Shown one piece after another: positions 24,785-33,077 of a stretch of DNA of 64,000 bases. The translations under genes and the position numbers were made by a program. Source of the stretch: an uncultured Oscillibacter sp. Lineage in GTDB: Bacteria; Bacillota; Clostridia; Oscillospirales; Oscillospiraceae. Position 1 is the first letter of the stretch; every line of letters begins with the position of its first letter. The notes beneath the pieces are model-generated. The model was not told the DNA's origin, ran no database searches, and saw nothing but the letters and a program-made list of their open reading frames with translations. The stretch covers positions 1 to 64,000 of the forward strand of contig CAJKKQ010000003.1 in assembly GCA_905200545.1 (NCBI GenBank), in the 5' to 3' direction.

Positions 24785-26275
24785 TTACACAACGCCCCTG
24801 CTCACCAGCTGCAAAAAGCCGATGACCTGATTGGAGCAAAGCGCCAGCACCACACCGGACGCCACCAAAATCACCAGCGGCACCGTCATGGTCCTGCCGG
24901 GATCATGCACCTTAGCCAGCATGGCGGTGTCCAGCTCGCCAATGGGGAAGTACGCCCGGGCCACAATGGTAATGAGATAGAGGGTTGTCAGCAGCGTGGA
25001 GAGGATCAAGGCCGCAATCCCCACATAGGCCAGGGTATTTCCGGAAGCCACTGCCGCTTCGGAGATCATCCATTTTCCCGCGAAGCCGCCCAAGGGCGGC
25101 ACACCGATCAGGCCGAAGGACACCACGGTAAATACCCCGAACACCACCGGCATCACCCGTCCGAAATCCTCCAGGTCGTAGACATACTCCTTGCCGCTGC
25201 AATGGATGATGGCGCCGGCGCAGCAGAACATGGTGATCTTGATAAAGGCATGATAAACCATGTGGGTCATACCGCCCACCATGCCCGCGGGGCTCATCAG
25301 CGTAAAGGCAAAGAGGATATAGGAGAGGTTGCTGACGGTGGAAAAGGCCAGCCGCCGCTTCAGATGAGGGGTACGCAGCGCCCGGGCGGATCCGTAGACG
25401 ATGGTGACGATGGTTCCCGTCATCACCACAGCCTGGGCCCAGGTACCGTGGAGGAAATCCGCGCCGAAGCCGAAGTAGATCAGCCGCAGCACTGCAAAGG
25501 CGCCTGCCTTTACTACGGCCACCGCGTGGAGCAGGGCGCTCACCGGGGTAGGAGCCACAGAGGCGTCCGGCAGCCAGCCATGGAAGGGAAAGATGGCCGC
25601 TTTCACGCCGAAGCCGAAAAACGCTGCGGTGAATACCAGCAGCAGTGTGTCCTCCTGCCCCACCACCAGATTGGGATCCAATACACCGCCATAGGTGAAG
25701 TTCAGATGCCCCACGCCATAGTTGAGCAAAAACACCAGCCCGATGAAGGCAAAGGCCGCGCCGGAAAGGGAGTAGATCACGTATTTGCGCCCGGCATACC
25801 GTGCCTTTTCATCCATGGAGTGCATCACCAAGGGCAGCGTCGTCAGCGTCAGCAACTCATAAAAGAGATATAGGGACAAAAAGTCCTCGGAATATGCAAC
25901 ACCCAGCACCACGCCGTAGGCCATGAGCCAGAAGGCGAAAAAGCGGCTCTCATGCCCCTCGTGGGACATGTAGTCCAGGGCATATACCGTCACCAGAGGC
26001 CACAGGCAGGAGACGATAGCGCCGTATACCATGGATGCCCCGTCGATCCGCAGGGAGATGGAGAACGCCTCGGAAAAACGCACCAGGATGCAGGCCAGCA
26101 GATCTCCCCCATGCTGGTATGTCAGGACGATGCACAAAAAGGACAGGGCGGAGGTCAGCAGACACGCCGCCATGATATAGATGCTGCGCACCCGGCGGTT
26201 GACGGGATGCCAGATCAAAAGGCCCAGTCCCAGCAGGATAGGCGCCAATATGGGGAAAGTCAACAGCCGGTACAC
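24785..26275 (-). CDS. Antiporter-like subunit (MrpD/NuoM type), third copy
   Basis: About 496 aa, 14 helices, proton-conducting antiporter family. Key residues are Glu in LFYELLTL and Lys in FGFGVKAAIFPFHGWLPDA; the sequence then reads SVAPTPVSALLHAVAVVKAG, as in NuoL/MrpA, rather than the PAPASALLSG of its neighbours. The start is placed at GTG 26275 with AGAGGT 6-7 bases upstream; GTG 26281 is too close to that site. It sits between two other antiporter-like genes with short gaps. Confidence 0.85.
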   Translation of the reverse strand: MYRLLTFPILAPILLGLGLLIWHPVNRRVRSIYIMAACLLTSALSFLCIVLTYQHGGDLLACILVRFSEAFSISLRIDGASMVYGAIVSCLWPLVTVYALDYMSHEGHESRFFAFWLMAYGVVLGVAYSEDFLSLYLFYELLTLTTLPLVMHSMDEKARYAGRKYVIYSLSGAAFAFIGLVFLLNYGVGHLNFTYGGVLDPNLVVGQEDTLLLVFTAAFFGFGVKAAIFPFHGWLPDASVAPTPVSALLHAVAVVKAGAFAVLRLIYFGFGADFLHGTWAQAVVMTGTIVTIVYGSARALRTPHLKRRLAFSTVSNLSYILFAFTLMSPAGMVGGMTHMVYHAFIKITMFCCAGAIIHCSGKEYVYDLEDFGRVMPVVFGVFTVVSFGLIGVPPLGGFAGKWMISEAAVASGNTLAYVGIAALILSTLLTTLYLITIVARAYFPIGELDTAMLAKVHDPGRTMTVPLVILVASGVVLALCSNQVIGFLQLVSRGVV

Positions 26276-26300
26276 GGGCACACCTCTTCTCTTTTCATGT

Positions 26301-27746
26301 TCAGAACATTCCTCCCGCCAGTTCCCCCAGCCATTCCATCAGTCCGCCGGGGAACAGGCCCAGCAGCAGCGCCGCCGCTACGAAAACGATCATGGGCCAG
26401 AGCATCTGAGGCCCCACCTCCCGGCGCTCCACGATGAAGTCCCGGCCGGGGAAAAAGCCCCGGGTCACAATGGGCAGCAGATACCCGGCAGTCAGCACCG
26501 CCGAGAGCATCAGCACCACCAGTCCCGCAACGGCAAAGGGGCTGCCGCTGTCCAGCCCTGCGCTGAGCAGATACCACTTACTGACAAAGCCCGCCAGGGG
26601 AGGGATCCCGATCAGGGACAGTGCCGCCAAGGTAAAGCACCACATGGTGGTTGGCATCCGCCTGCCGATGCCCCGCAGCTGGTCCACCCGGGTATAGTTG
26701 GTGGAGAGGATCACAGCGCCCGCCGCCAGGAACAGTGTATCCTTGGCCAGCGCGTGGAACACCATCTGCAAAAGGGCCGCCTGAACTCCCGCCGGTGTCA
26801 GCAGCAGCAATCCGAAGAGCACATAGGAGACCTGGCTCACCGTGGAGTAAGCCAGCCGCCGCTTGAACTGGTGATCCCGGTAGGCCAGCATAGACCCCAC
26901 GAACACCGTGCACAGAGCCAAAACCATCAACACGATGATAGGCCAGCTGCCCCGGAGGAAATCCGCGCCGAACATGTAGTAGGTCACCCGGATCACTGCC
27001 AGGACGCCGCCCTTGGTAATGACGCCGGAGAGGACTGCCGACGCCGGAGCCGGCGCCACGGGATGGGCGGCCGGCAGCCAGGACTGCATGGGCATCATGC
27101 CCGCCTTGGCGCCGAATCCCACGATCATCAGGCAGTACACCACCAGCAGCAGCTCCCGGTGCTCCGCTGCCCGGACGGGATCCACGGCGCCTCCGGCCAC
27201 GAAGTCCGGCACTGCCAGATAGTAGGCCACGAAGAAGTAGCCAGCCAGCGCCATGCCCGCGCCGAAGACGGAGTAGCCCAGATACTTGAAGCCCGCCCGC
27301 CGGGAGGCTGCCGTGGCGTTGTGGAGCACCAAAGGCACCGTCAGCAGGCTCATGAGCTCAAAGAACATATAGAAGGTGACGAAATTAGCGGACAGCGCCA
27401 GCCCCATCAGGATCCCCAAAGCCATGGTGTAAAAGCCCAGGAAGCTCTGTTCCCCGCCGGCATGGCGGATATAGGGGAAGGAAAACACCAGCACCGGCGC
27501 CCAGATACAGGCCACCAGCACCATAAAGAACTTGGCCAGCTGATCGCTGCAAAGGGCCATCCGCAGCTCTCCCTGGATGGTCAGCAGCTCCAGGGACTGC
27601 TGGGGCATCCAGCACACCGCCAGGGCCAAAAGGGCCGTAGCCGCCACCAGGGTCAACGTCAGCCGGTTGCGTACAGATTCTGTTTTTTGCCGGAACACGA
27701 AGATGCCCCCCACCAGGGGCAGCAAAATGGGTGCAAGCAGCAGCAT
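26301..27746 (-). CDS. Antiporter-like subunit (MrpD/NuoM type), second copy
   Basis: 481 aa, 14 helices. It has Glu in MFFELMSL and Lys in GFGAKAGMMPMQSWLPAAHP, followed by VAPAPASAVLSGVITKGG, the usual MrpD/NuoN-like signature. The helix-8 region FKRRLAYSTVSQVSYVLFG and the loop PPLAGFVSKWYLL are also conserved. It follows the MbhH-like gene by 15 bases. Whether it carries H+ or exchanges Na+ cannot be told from sequence. Confidence 0.86.
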   Translation of the reverse strand: MLLLAPILLPLVGGIFVFRQKTESVRNRLTLTLVAATALLALAVCWMPQQSLELLTIQGELRMALCSDQLAKFFMVLVACIWAPVLVFSFPYIRHAGGEQSFLGFYTMALGILMGLALSANFVTFYMFFELMSLLTVPLVLHNATAASRRAGFKYLGYSVFGAGMALAGYFFVAYYLAVPDFVAGGAVDPVRAAEHRELLLVVYCLMIVGFGAKAGMMPMQSWLPAAHPVAPAPASAVLSGVITKGGVLAVIRVTYYMFGADFLRGSWPIIVLMVLALCTVFVGSMLAYRDHQFKRRLAYSTVSQVSYVLFGLLLLTPAGVQAALLQMVFHALAKDTLFLAAGAVILSTNYTRVDQLRGIGRRMPTTMWCFTLAALSLIGIPPLAGFVSKWYLLSAGLDSGSPFAVAGLVVLMLSAVLTAGYLLPIVTRGFFPGRDFIVERREVGPQMLWPMIVFVAAALLLGLFPGGLMEWLGELAGGMF

Positions 27747-27761
27747 GGATGTTCTCTCCGA

Positions 27762-29276
27762 TCAAATGAGTCTCACACCGGTTTCAATCACAGCGGTAAT
27801 GGGATGGTAGAAGATTCCCAGGACGAAAATACCCGCCATCAAAATCAGGGCCGCGGCAGTAAAGGAGTGGTCAAAGGCCGTCTCCGACGGCTGGATGTCC
27901 GCCAGGATCTGCCGCTCATCCTCCTCGGGCGGTTTGACCCAGATGGCCAGCAGGGCCGGCACATAGTACAGGGCATTGAGCACCGTGGAAAGGGCGATGG
28001 TCAGCAGGATCAGTGCCGTCTTCCCCGTAGGCAGGGCCGCGTTGGCAAAGTACAGCTTGGAGACGAAGCCTCCGAAAAGGGGGATGCCGATCATGGACAG
28101 GGCGCCTACGGTAAAGCCCGCACCGGCCACGATATCCCGGTACGCGCTGCCCCGCAGGTTTTTGAGGCTCTTGTGATGGCCGCTGACGGCGCTGAGCCGT
28201 CCCGCGCAGGCAAAAAGCAGCGGCTTGCAGCAGGCATGGACCAGGATATGAAAGCAGGAAGCCACCACGCCCGCCAAGGTACCCAGTCCCAGGCCCATGA
28301 AGATATAGCCGATCTGCGCCACGGAGGAGTAAGCCAGCATCCGTTTGATGTGGTGCTCCCGCATAGCCCCCAGGGAACCGAAGATCATGCCCAGCACACC
28401 GAAGAGCAGCAGGATGTTGCTCACGCCCAGACTGGCCGTCAGCTCCACGGAGAACACCCGCACCACCATGGTCATGAGAAGGGCGATATATCCCTTGAGC
28501 ACCAGGCCGGACAAAATGGCGGAGGACGCCGTGGTCGCGCCGCCGTGGGCATCCGGCAGCCACAGGTGGAAGGGGAACATGGCGCTTTTGATGCCAAGGC
28601 CCCCCACGATGAGGCCCACGGATATCAGCAGAGGCGTATGATAAGCGCCGGAAGCCGTCAGCTCTGCAATCTCCTCAGAAAGCGACGGCATCAGGAGATA
28701 TCCGGTAATGCTGTTGAGGAGAGTCAGCCCGATGAGATAGAGCCCCGAGCCCAACAGGCTCATGAAAAGATAGCGGATGGTGGCCACCAGATTGGGGCCG
28801 TTGTCCTTGGCCATTACCAGGGCACAGGCGGCGATGGTGCTGATCTCGATAAAGACGTACCCGGTGAAAACGTCATTGGTATACACCAGGGACAAAAGAG
28901 ACGCCGTCAGCAGGTTCACCATGGTGCAGTAAAAGCGCAGCTTCTCCGGCAGCACGTCGTGGAAAAGATCCCGCTTCCCCCCTGCCAGAGACAGGGCCAT
29001 CACCGCGGCGAACACGGCGGCCAGCAGCGCCTGCCAGGGGCCGCACTTAATGGCGTTGCCGTAGGGGGCGATGAACCGGCCCATGGTGTATGTAAAGCTC
29101 AGCTGGTTTTCCACGGTATAGATCAGAACCACGCCGGAGAGGACGGCGATCACTGCGCACACAGCCACCGTCAGCCGGTAGGTCTTGCGCCCGTCAGAAA
29201 AGGCTCCGCACAGGATCCCCGTCAAAATTGCCAGGAAGATACACACAAAGGGGAGGTTTTCCGCAAAGGGGCGCAT
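27762..29276 (-). CDS. mnhD: Antiporter-like subunit (MnhD/MbhH type), first copy
   Basis: 504 aa and placed directly after the MnhC-like gene, as MnhD and MbhH are. Key residues are Glu in VFIEISTI and Lys in GLGIKSAMFPFHLWLPDAHG, then GATTASSAILSGLVLKGY, plus HHIKRMLAYSSVAQIGYIFMG. The start at ATG 29276 overlaps the MnhC stop (TGATG) and has GGAGGAGG upstream. It is the copy most like the MrpD/MbhH core; the other three are additional. Confidence 0.88.
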   Translation of the reverse strand: MRPFAENLPFVCIFLAILTGILCGAFSDGRKTYRLTVAVCAVIAVLSGVVLIYTVENQLSFTYTMGRFIAPYGNAIKCGPWQALLAAVFAAVMALSLAGGKRDLFHDVLPEKLRFYCTMVNLLTASLLSLVYTNDVFTGYVFIEISTIAACALVMAKDNGPNLVATIRYLFMSLLGSGLYLIGLTLLNSITGYLLMPSLSEEIAELTASGAYHTPLLISVGLIVGGLGIKSAMFPFHLWLPDAHGGATTASSAILSGLVLKGYIALLMTMVVRVFSVELTASLGVSNILLLFGVLGMIFGSLGAMREHHIKRMLAYSSVAQIGYIFMGLGLGTLAGVVASCFHILVHACCKPLLFACAGRLSAVSGHHKSLKNLRGSAYRDIVAGAGFTVGALSMIGIPLFGGFVSKLYFANAALPTGKTALILLTIALSTVLNALYYVPALLAIWVKPPEEDERQILADIQPSETAFDHSFTAAALILMAGIFVLGIFYHPITAVIETGVRLI

Positions 29277-29647
29277 CACTCCTCCTCCTTCCTGCTCTGT
29301 TCCAGCAGATCCCGCAGCACCACCGTGCCATACTGCCGGTAGATCCGCTGGATCAGGGCCAGGGAAAAGGCCGTGATGCTCACAGACACCACAATGCCTG
29401 TCAATACCAGGCCGCTGGGAATGGGGTTGATATACAGGGGATCAAAGCCCCGGTCTCCCACAATGGGAGCGATACCGCCGTCGATATAGCCCAGGGAGGC
29501 CAGCAGCAAAAACACGGCGGAATCCATAATGTTGAAGCCGATGACCTTTTTCACCAGGTTCTGCTGGAGCAGCAGATTCATAAATCCGATGCCGAAGAGC
29601 AGCACGGCCACCACGGCGAACCGGTTTTGCAAAATGGTTTCCAGCAT
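29276..29647 (-). CDS. mnhC: MnhC/NuoK-like subunit
   Basis: 123 aa with three membrane helices, the MrpC/NuoK family. The motif NLVKKVIGFNIMDSAVFLLLASLG contains the conserved G-x-x-x-x-x-A/V-x-N segment, and VLTGIVVSVSITAFSLALIQRIYR matches the last helix. The ATG at 29647 overlaps the upstream stop. A charged tail (EQSRKEEE) follows. Confidence 0.9.
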   Translation of the reverse strand: MLETILQNRFAVVAVLLFGIGFMNLLLQQNLVKKVIGFNIMDSAVFLLLASLGYIDGGIAPIVGDRGFDPLYINPIPSGLVLTGIVVSVSITAFSLALIQRIYRQYGTVVLRDLLEQSRKEEE

Positions 29648-30543
29648 CAGATCTCTCCTCTCGCAAACAGGGCGTAGAACCCGTACACCGTGCAGGCCAC
29701 CACCAGTCCCACCGCCATGTCGATCAGCAAAATCATGCCCTCCAGATAATTGGGCAGGCCGTTGGCGCCGATGAAGATATAGGCGCCGTACAAAAGGGCG
29801 TAGAGCACCAGGCAGAAGGTGCGGGCGGCACTGTAAATCTGGCGGTTCATGATGATCCGGACCCGCCGGGGGCCGAAAGCGCAGGAGAAGAGGATCAGCC
29901 CTGCCCCCAGAATGGCACCGCCGGAAAAGCCGCCTCCCGGTGAAACCTCGCCGTTGAGCAGCACATAGATGGCAAAGAGGAAGATGAAGGGCGTCAGGAT
30001 CAGACCCGCCTGACGCAAGATCACATCCCCGTGCTGCTCCAGCACGGCATCCTCCCGGGCCAGCCGCTCCAGATCCCGCTCATCGGTGTTCTTTTTGTCC
30101 CGCAGCAGCAGCATCATGACGCTGGTCACTGCCAAAAACAGCACGCAGCTCTCTCCCAGGGTATCAAAGCCCCGGTAGCTGATGATCATGGCGGTAACGG
30201 CGTTGGATGCGCCGGTCTCCTCCTCGCCGTATTCCAGATAGTGCTCGGAAACCTCGTTGTTGGTGGGATTGTCCGCCTCACCGAACTTAGGCATCTCCAG
30301 CACCGCCAGCAGCATAATGGCCACCAGCGCCACACAGATCCCCGCCGCCGCAATGGGATACCAGTTGAAAAAATTCTTCAGCCGCCGCTTCTCCCGGCTC
30401 TCAAACTCCTGATCCGTGGGACGGCTGAAGCGATGGGGGTGGCGCTCCATCACAAAGAGGGAGCGGTCCTTGGGCTCCCGTTCCCCATCCACCCAGATTA
30501 CAAGGCGCTGACGCCAGGACTGCTTGTTGTCTTCCTTACGCAT
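29647..30543 (-). CDS. Fused MbhE-MnhB (MbhF) subunit
   Basis: 298 aa. After a ~60-residue charged N-terminus comes an MbhE-like part (YPIAAAGICVALVAIMLLA and SYRGFDTLGESCVLFLAVTSVMMLLL, the latter being the conserved RGFDTLGE motif). An MnhB-like domain follows (GLILTPFIFLFAIYVLLNGEVSPGGGFSGG and NYLEGMILLIDMAVGLVV). In Pyrococcus Mbh these are two genes, MbhE and MbhF; here they are one. ATG 30543 is chosen over ATG 30552 because AAGGA is then correctly spaced. Confidence 0.87.
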   Translation of the reverse strand: MRKEDNKQSWRQRLVIWVDGEREPKDRSLFVMERHPHRFSRPTDQEFESREKRRLKNFFNWYPIAAAGICVALVAIMLLAVLEMPKFGEADNPTNNEVSEHYLEYGEEETGASNAVTAMIISYRGFDTLGESCVLFLAVTSVMMLLLRDKKNTDERDLERLAREDAVLEQHGDVILRQAGLILTPFIFLFAIYVLLNGEVSPGGGFSGGAILGAGLILFSCAFGPRRVRIIMNRQIYSAARTFCLVLYALLYGAYIFIGANGLPNYLEGMILLIDMAVGLVVACTVYGFYALFARGEI

Positions 30544-30787
30544 GCTTGTCATCCTTCAACGCATGGATCTTCTTCAAAGTCAGGAAAAAGAGGATGCTGG
30601 TGACGCCCGCGCCCACAGCGGCCTCGGTAATGGCCAGATCCGGTGTCTGCAAAAGGCTCCACAGCACCGCCATCTGCAAGGAGAGGGCCGTGTAGACGAT
30701 GACGGTGTTCAAAAGCCGCCGGCACAGCGGCGCCGCGATAGCGCAGACCAGGATGCCCACCAGCAAAATATACTGCAGGACGATCAT
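30536..30787 (-). CDS. MbhD-like subunit (DUF4040)
   Basis: 83 aa, two to three helices. The sequence LNTVIVYTALSLQMAVLWSL and TPDLAITEAAVGAGVTSILFFLTL matches MbhD/DUF4040, equivalent to part of the C-terminal region of MrpA. The PDxAxTEAxVG motif is highly conserved. Start and stop overlap both neighbours by a few bases. Confidence 0.9.
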   Translation of the reverse strand: MIVLQYILLVGILVCAIAAPLCRRLLNTVIVYTALSLQMAVLWSLLQTPDLAITEAAVGAGVTSILFFLTLKKIHALKDDKHA

Positions 30788-31107
30788 CGCTCCTCCACCT
30801 CACATTCCTTTTCAATGTCGGAGATGGTGGAAACCTCCATCTCCGCGATGAGATGGCTGGCCACAGGGCTGGTCAGCCACAAAAAGAGGAAAATCAGCAG
30901 TGTCTTGGCAGCCGACAGCGTCCAGCCGTGGAGAAAAATCAAACCGATGAGGATGCAGAAGATCCCCAGGGCGTCTCCCACGGCGGCCGCGTGCATGCGG
31001 TTGAGCACGTAGTCCAATCGGAACAGGCCCAGCACGGCGGAGAAGAACACAAATACGCCGAAGGCCAGAAAAACCAGGCCAATTACACACAACACATTAT
31101 GTACCAT
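30784..31107 (-). CDS. mnhG: MnhG-like subunit
   Basis: 107 aa with three helices, MrpG/MnhG family. Conserved segment: GLFRLDYVLNRMHAAAVGDALG, with the R-x-x-D/H-A pattern typical of MnhG (usually PDxxxRxHAAT). It overlaps mnhF by 11 bases and the MbhD-like gene by four. Confidence 0.9.
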   Translation of the reverse strand: MVHNVLCVIGLVFLAFGVFVFFSAVLGLFRLDYVLNRMHAAAVGDALGIFCILIGLIFLHGWTLSAAKTLLIFLFLWLTSPVASHLIAEMEVSTISDIEKECEVEER

Positions 31108-31423
31108 GCCGTTTTCCCCCCTGCCGGGACAGTTCCCGTCTGTTTTGATGCCGGGCGCGGCGGCTGAGCACCAGCCGGGACACCACCACTACCGTCAAAA
31201 AGTTCAGCAGGGCGTATACCAGCGCCACATCCACCAAAAAATCCTCCCGCAGCCGTACCGCCAGGATGGCCAGCTCCGCCACTACCAGCGTGCCCACCAC
31301 ATTCACCGCGATGATGCGGTCTGTAAAGCGGGGGCCCCGTACAGCCCGCACCAGTGCCGCCAGAATCAGCAATGCCAGCAGCACCGCCGCCCCGGAGAGG
31401 GCCGCGTCTGTCACCCTTGTCAT
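31097..31423 (-). CDS. mnhF: MnhF-like subunit
   Basis: 108 aa, three helices, MrpF/MnhF family. The diagnostic segment is VRGPRFTDRIIAVNVVGTLVV followed by REDFLVDVALVYALLNFLTVV. It overlaps mnhE by the four bases ATGA. Confidence 0.9.
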   Translation of the reverse strand: MTRVTDAALSGAAVLLALLILAALVRAVRGPRFTDRIIAVNVVGTLVVAELAILAVRLREDFLVDVALVYALLNFLTVVVVSRLVLSRRARHQNRRELSRQGGKRHGT

Positions 31424-31884
31424 ACCTGCTCCTCCAGCTTCTCAAGCTTTTCCTGGAATACGCTCTTCTCGATACCCTCCGCCAAAGAGGCGTCCAGGGC
31501 GTGGACGCAGAAGCGCCCGTCCTCCGCCGCCACCGTGATGGTGCCGGCTGTCAGCGTGATGGAATTGGCCAGCAGGGCCCGCAGCCGGTCAGACCGGAGG
31601 GACGTATCAAAATACACCAGCACAGGCCGCATGTTCCGTCCCCGGGTGTAGATGAGCCGCATCACCACAAAGCCCGCTTTGAGCATCTCCGCCACCAGAT
31701 AGCAGATATACCGCAAAAAGGCCCACACGCTCCCGATACTTTTGCGGCCCAGCTTCCACCGGTAATCCAGCACCTTGCGGCAAAACCACGTCATCAGCGC
31801 CGAGGCGGCCAGCCCCCACAGGCAGGTGTGCATGGAAAGTTCTCCCGCCATCAGGATCCACAGCAGGAAAAACAGCACAAACAT
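31420..31884 (-). CDS. mnhE: MnhE-like subunit
   Basis: 154 aa, MrpE/MnhE family. Two N-terminal helices, then YICYLVAEMLKAGFVVMRLIY and the cytoplasmic part with LLANSITLTAGTITVAAEDGRFCVHAL, the characteristic NSITLTPGT-like motif. GGAGGCGG precedes ATG 31884. It is the first structural gene of the operon, whose order E-F-G-D(4040)-E/F-C-D is that of mbhA to mbhH. The LysR gene ends 43 bases upstream on the same strand. Confidence 0.9.
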   Translation of the reverse strand: MFVLFFLLWILMAGELSMHTCLWGLAASALMTWFCRKVLDYRWKLGRKSIGSVWAFLRYICYLVAEMLKAGFVVMRLIYTRGRNMRPVLVYFDTSLRSDRLRALLANSITLTAGTITVAAEDGRFCVHALDASLAEGIEKSVFQEKLEKLEEQV

Positions 31885-31927
31885 CGCTTCCGCCTCCCTC
31901 TCTCTTCAAACTCCGAACCGCCGGAGC

Positions 31928-32809
31928 TTACTTTTGACCCAGCCGGGCCACATAGTCTTTCACATACCGCATGAAATTCTGCGTCACCGGCGAAGCCATG
32001 CGCGCCTGGGGTACGCCCATGCCCAGCATGCGGTACTGGGCGGGGGCCAGGGGAACAGCCACCGTGTCGTTTTTGTAATGGCGCAGCAGCAGCTCCGGCA
32101 AAATGGACACCCCCAGTCCCACCGTCACCATGGAGATGATGGCGTAATCCGTGCAGGCAGTGAAGCGGATGTGGGGATATTGCGGCAGCTTTTTCAAGAT
32201 ATGGTGCACCTCGTGGTCATAGCTGGCCAAGGGCAGGATAAACTGCTCCGCCATCAGGGCATCCAGGGGGATCTCCGCCTTCTTTGCCAAGGGGTGGTCT
32301 TTTGGGAAAATCGCCAGCAGCTGATCCCGGTACAGGGGAATCCACTCAAAATTGTGATCCTCTCCTCCTGCGTAAATGCACAGGTCTGCCTCCCGGTTTT
32401 CCATCATGGTGTCGATGACGTCGCAGCCATCCTCCTTGATCTGGATCTCCACATGGGGATAGTCCTGCTGAAACTCCCGGAGGATGTCCGGCAGCCAGTA
32501 AGTGGCTACACTGGGGAACGCCGCAATGCGGATGCGGCCGGTGTCCGCCCCCTTGATTTTGGAAATGTACTGCTCCAACGATTCATTGGTGCTCAGCAGG
32601 TGCCGGATGGTAGGCAGCAGCATCTCCCCCTCTGTATTGGGCATGATGCCGGAGGAAGTCCGGGTCATCAGGGGAAATCCCACCTCTTCCTCCAGCGACT
32701 GCATCATGTGGCTGATGCCGGACTGGGTGTAGCCCAACTCCTCCGCCGCCTTGGAGAGGCTTCCCAGCTCCACCGCGCGGACAAACGCCTCATATTTCTT
32801 GATGTTCAT
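31928..32809 (-). CDS. LysR-family transcriptional regulator upstream of the antiporter operon
   Basis: 293 aa. The N-terminal winged helix MNIKKYEAFVRAVELGSLSKAAEELGYTQ is classic LysR, followed by a periplasmic-binding-protein-like effector domain (RIRIAAFPSVATYWLPDILREF; TVGLGVSILPELLL). ATG 32809 follows GGAGGAAGGTAC. Uncommonly for LysR, it is on the same strand as the mnhE operon and only 43 bases before it, so both may share a transcript. Ligand unknown. A 12-bp perfect palindrome (32876-32887) upstream could be a binding site. Confidence 0.9.
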   Translation of the reverse strand: MNIKKYEAFVRAVELGSLSKAAEELGYTQSGISHMMQSLEEEVGFPLMTRTSSGIMPNTEGEMLLPTIRHLLSTNESLEQYISKIKGADTGRIRIAAFPSVATYWLPDILREFQQDYPHVEIQIKEDGCDVIDTMMENREADLCIYAGGEDHNFEWIPLYRDQLLAIFPKDHPLAKKAEIPLDALMAEQFILPLASYDHEVHHILKKLPQYPHIRFTACTDYAIISMVTVGLGVSILPELLLRHYKNDTVAVPLAPAQYRMLGMGVPQARMASPVTQNFMRYVKDYVARLGQK

Positions 32810-32864
32810 GTACCTTCCTCCGGGGGGCAGGTCATTCCGCTCCCGCATATCCGCTCATACAAAC

Positions 32865-32894
32865 TGGACATTCTCAAATAGCTATTTTTATGGT
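32865..32894 (+). promoter_or_regulatory. Candidate plus-strand promoter with palindrome in its spacer
   Basis: TGGACA (32865-32870) and TATGGT (32889-32894) are 18 nt apart on the plus strand. The spacer contains the perfect 12-bp palindrome AAATAGCTATTT (32876-32887), a possible regulator site. It would drive a short transcript ending at the hairpins 32965-33021. Confidence 0.4.
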
Positions 32895-32899
32895 ACCTT

Positions 32900-33021
32900 A
32901 ACATAGGGGAAAAGGCAAGCAGATTTTCGTCCTTCCTCGCAGACCTTTCCAATGGTTCGCTTTTCGCCCCTTTCGGGGCGCTTTTTTCATAAAATCCCCT
33001 CCCAAAGGAGGGGATTCTTTT
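32900..33021 (+). ncRNA. Possible small RNA between the LysR gene and the spore glycosidase
   Basis: There is no plus-strand gene before this stretch, yet two intrinsic terminators occur in tandem. CGCCCCTTTCGGGGCG (32965-32980) is followed by CTTTTTT, and AATCCCCTCCC/GGAGGGGATT (about 32993-33014) is followed by TCTTTTT. With the promoter at 32865-32894 they would define an RNA of about 85-120 nt. They could instead insulate the downstream gene from read-through. No coding frame with a binding site is seen. Confidence 0.35.
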
Positions 33022-33023
33022 TG

Positions 33024-33053
33024 TCATATGGGACGATTCCCCCTGCATACGTT
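33024..33053 (+). promoter_or_regulatory. Sigma-E-like sporulation promoter
   Basis: TCATATG (33024-33030) and CATACGTT (33046-33053) are 15 nt apart. This closely matches the sigma-E consensus (KMATATT, then CATACAHT) of the sporulation mother cell. The predicted start near 33060 leaves a very short leader containing AAAGGAGG. Confidence 0.55.
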
Positions 33054-33077
33054 TGCAGGAAAGGAGGAATGTTCCGC

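Noticed and set aside
26181..29342. Long plus-strand open frame (over 1000 codons) opposite the antiporter genes
   Set aside because: The encoded sequence is low-complexity His/Gln/Arg/Gly-rich and has no family features. The minus strand carries well-recognised membrane proteins with overlapping starts and stops. It is an effect of high GC on the reverse frame.
22829..31884. Membrane-bound hydrogenase or complex I operon
   Set aside because: No NuoB/C/D/H/I-like or [NiFe] hydrogenase subunit is present; only the Mrp-type membrane part is encoded.
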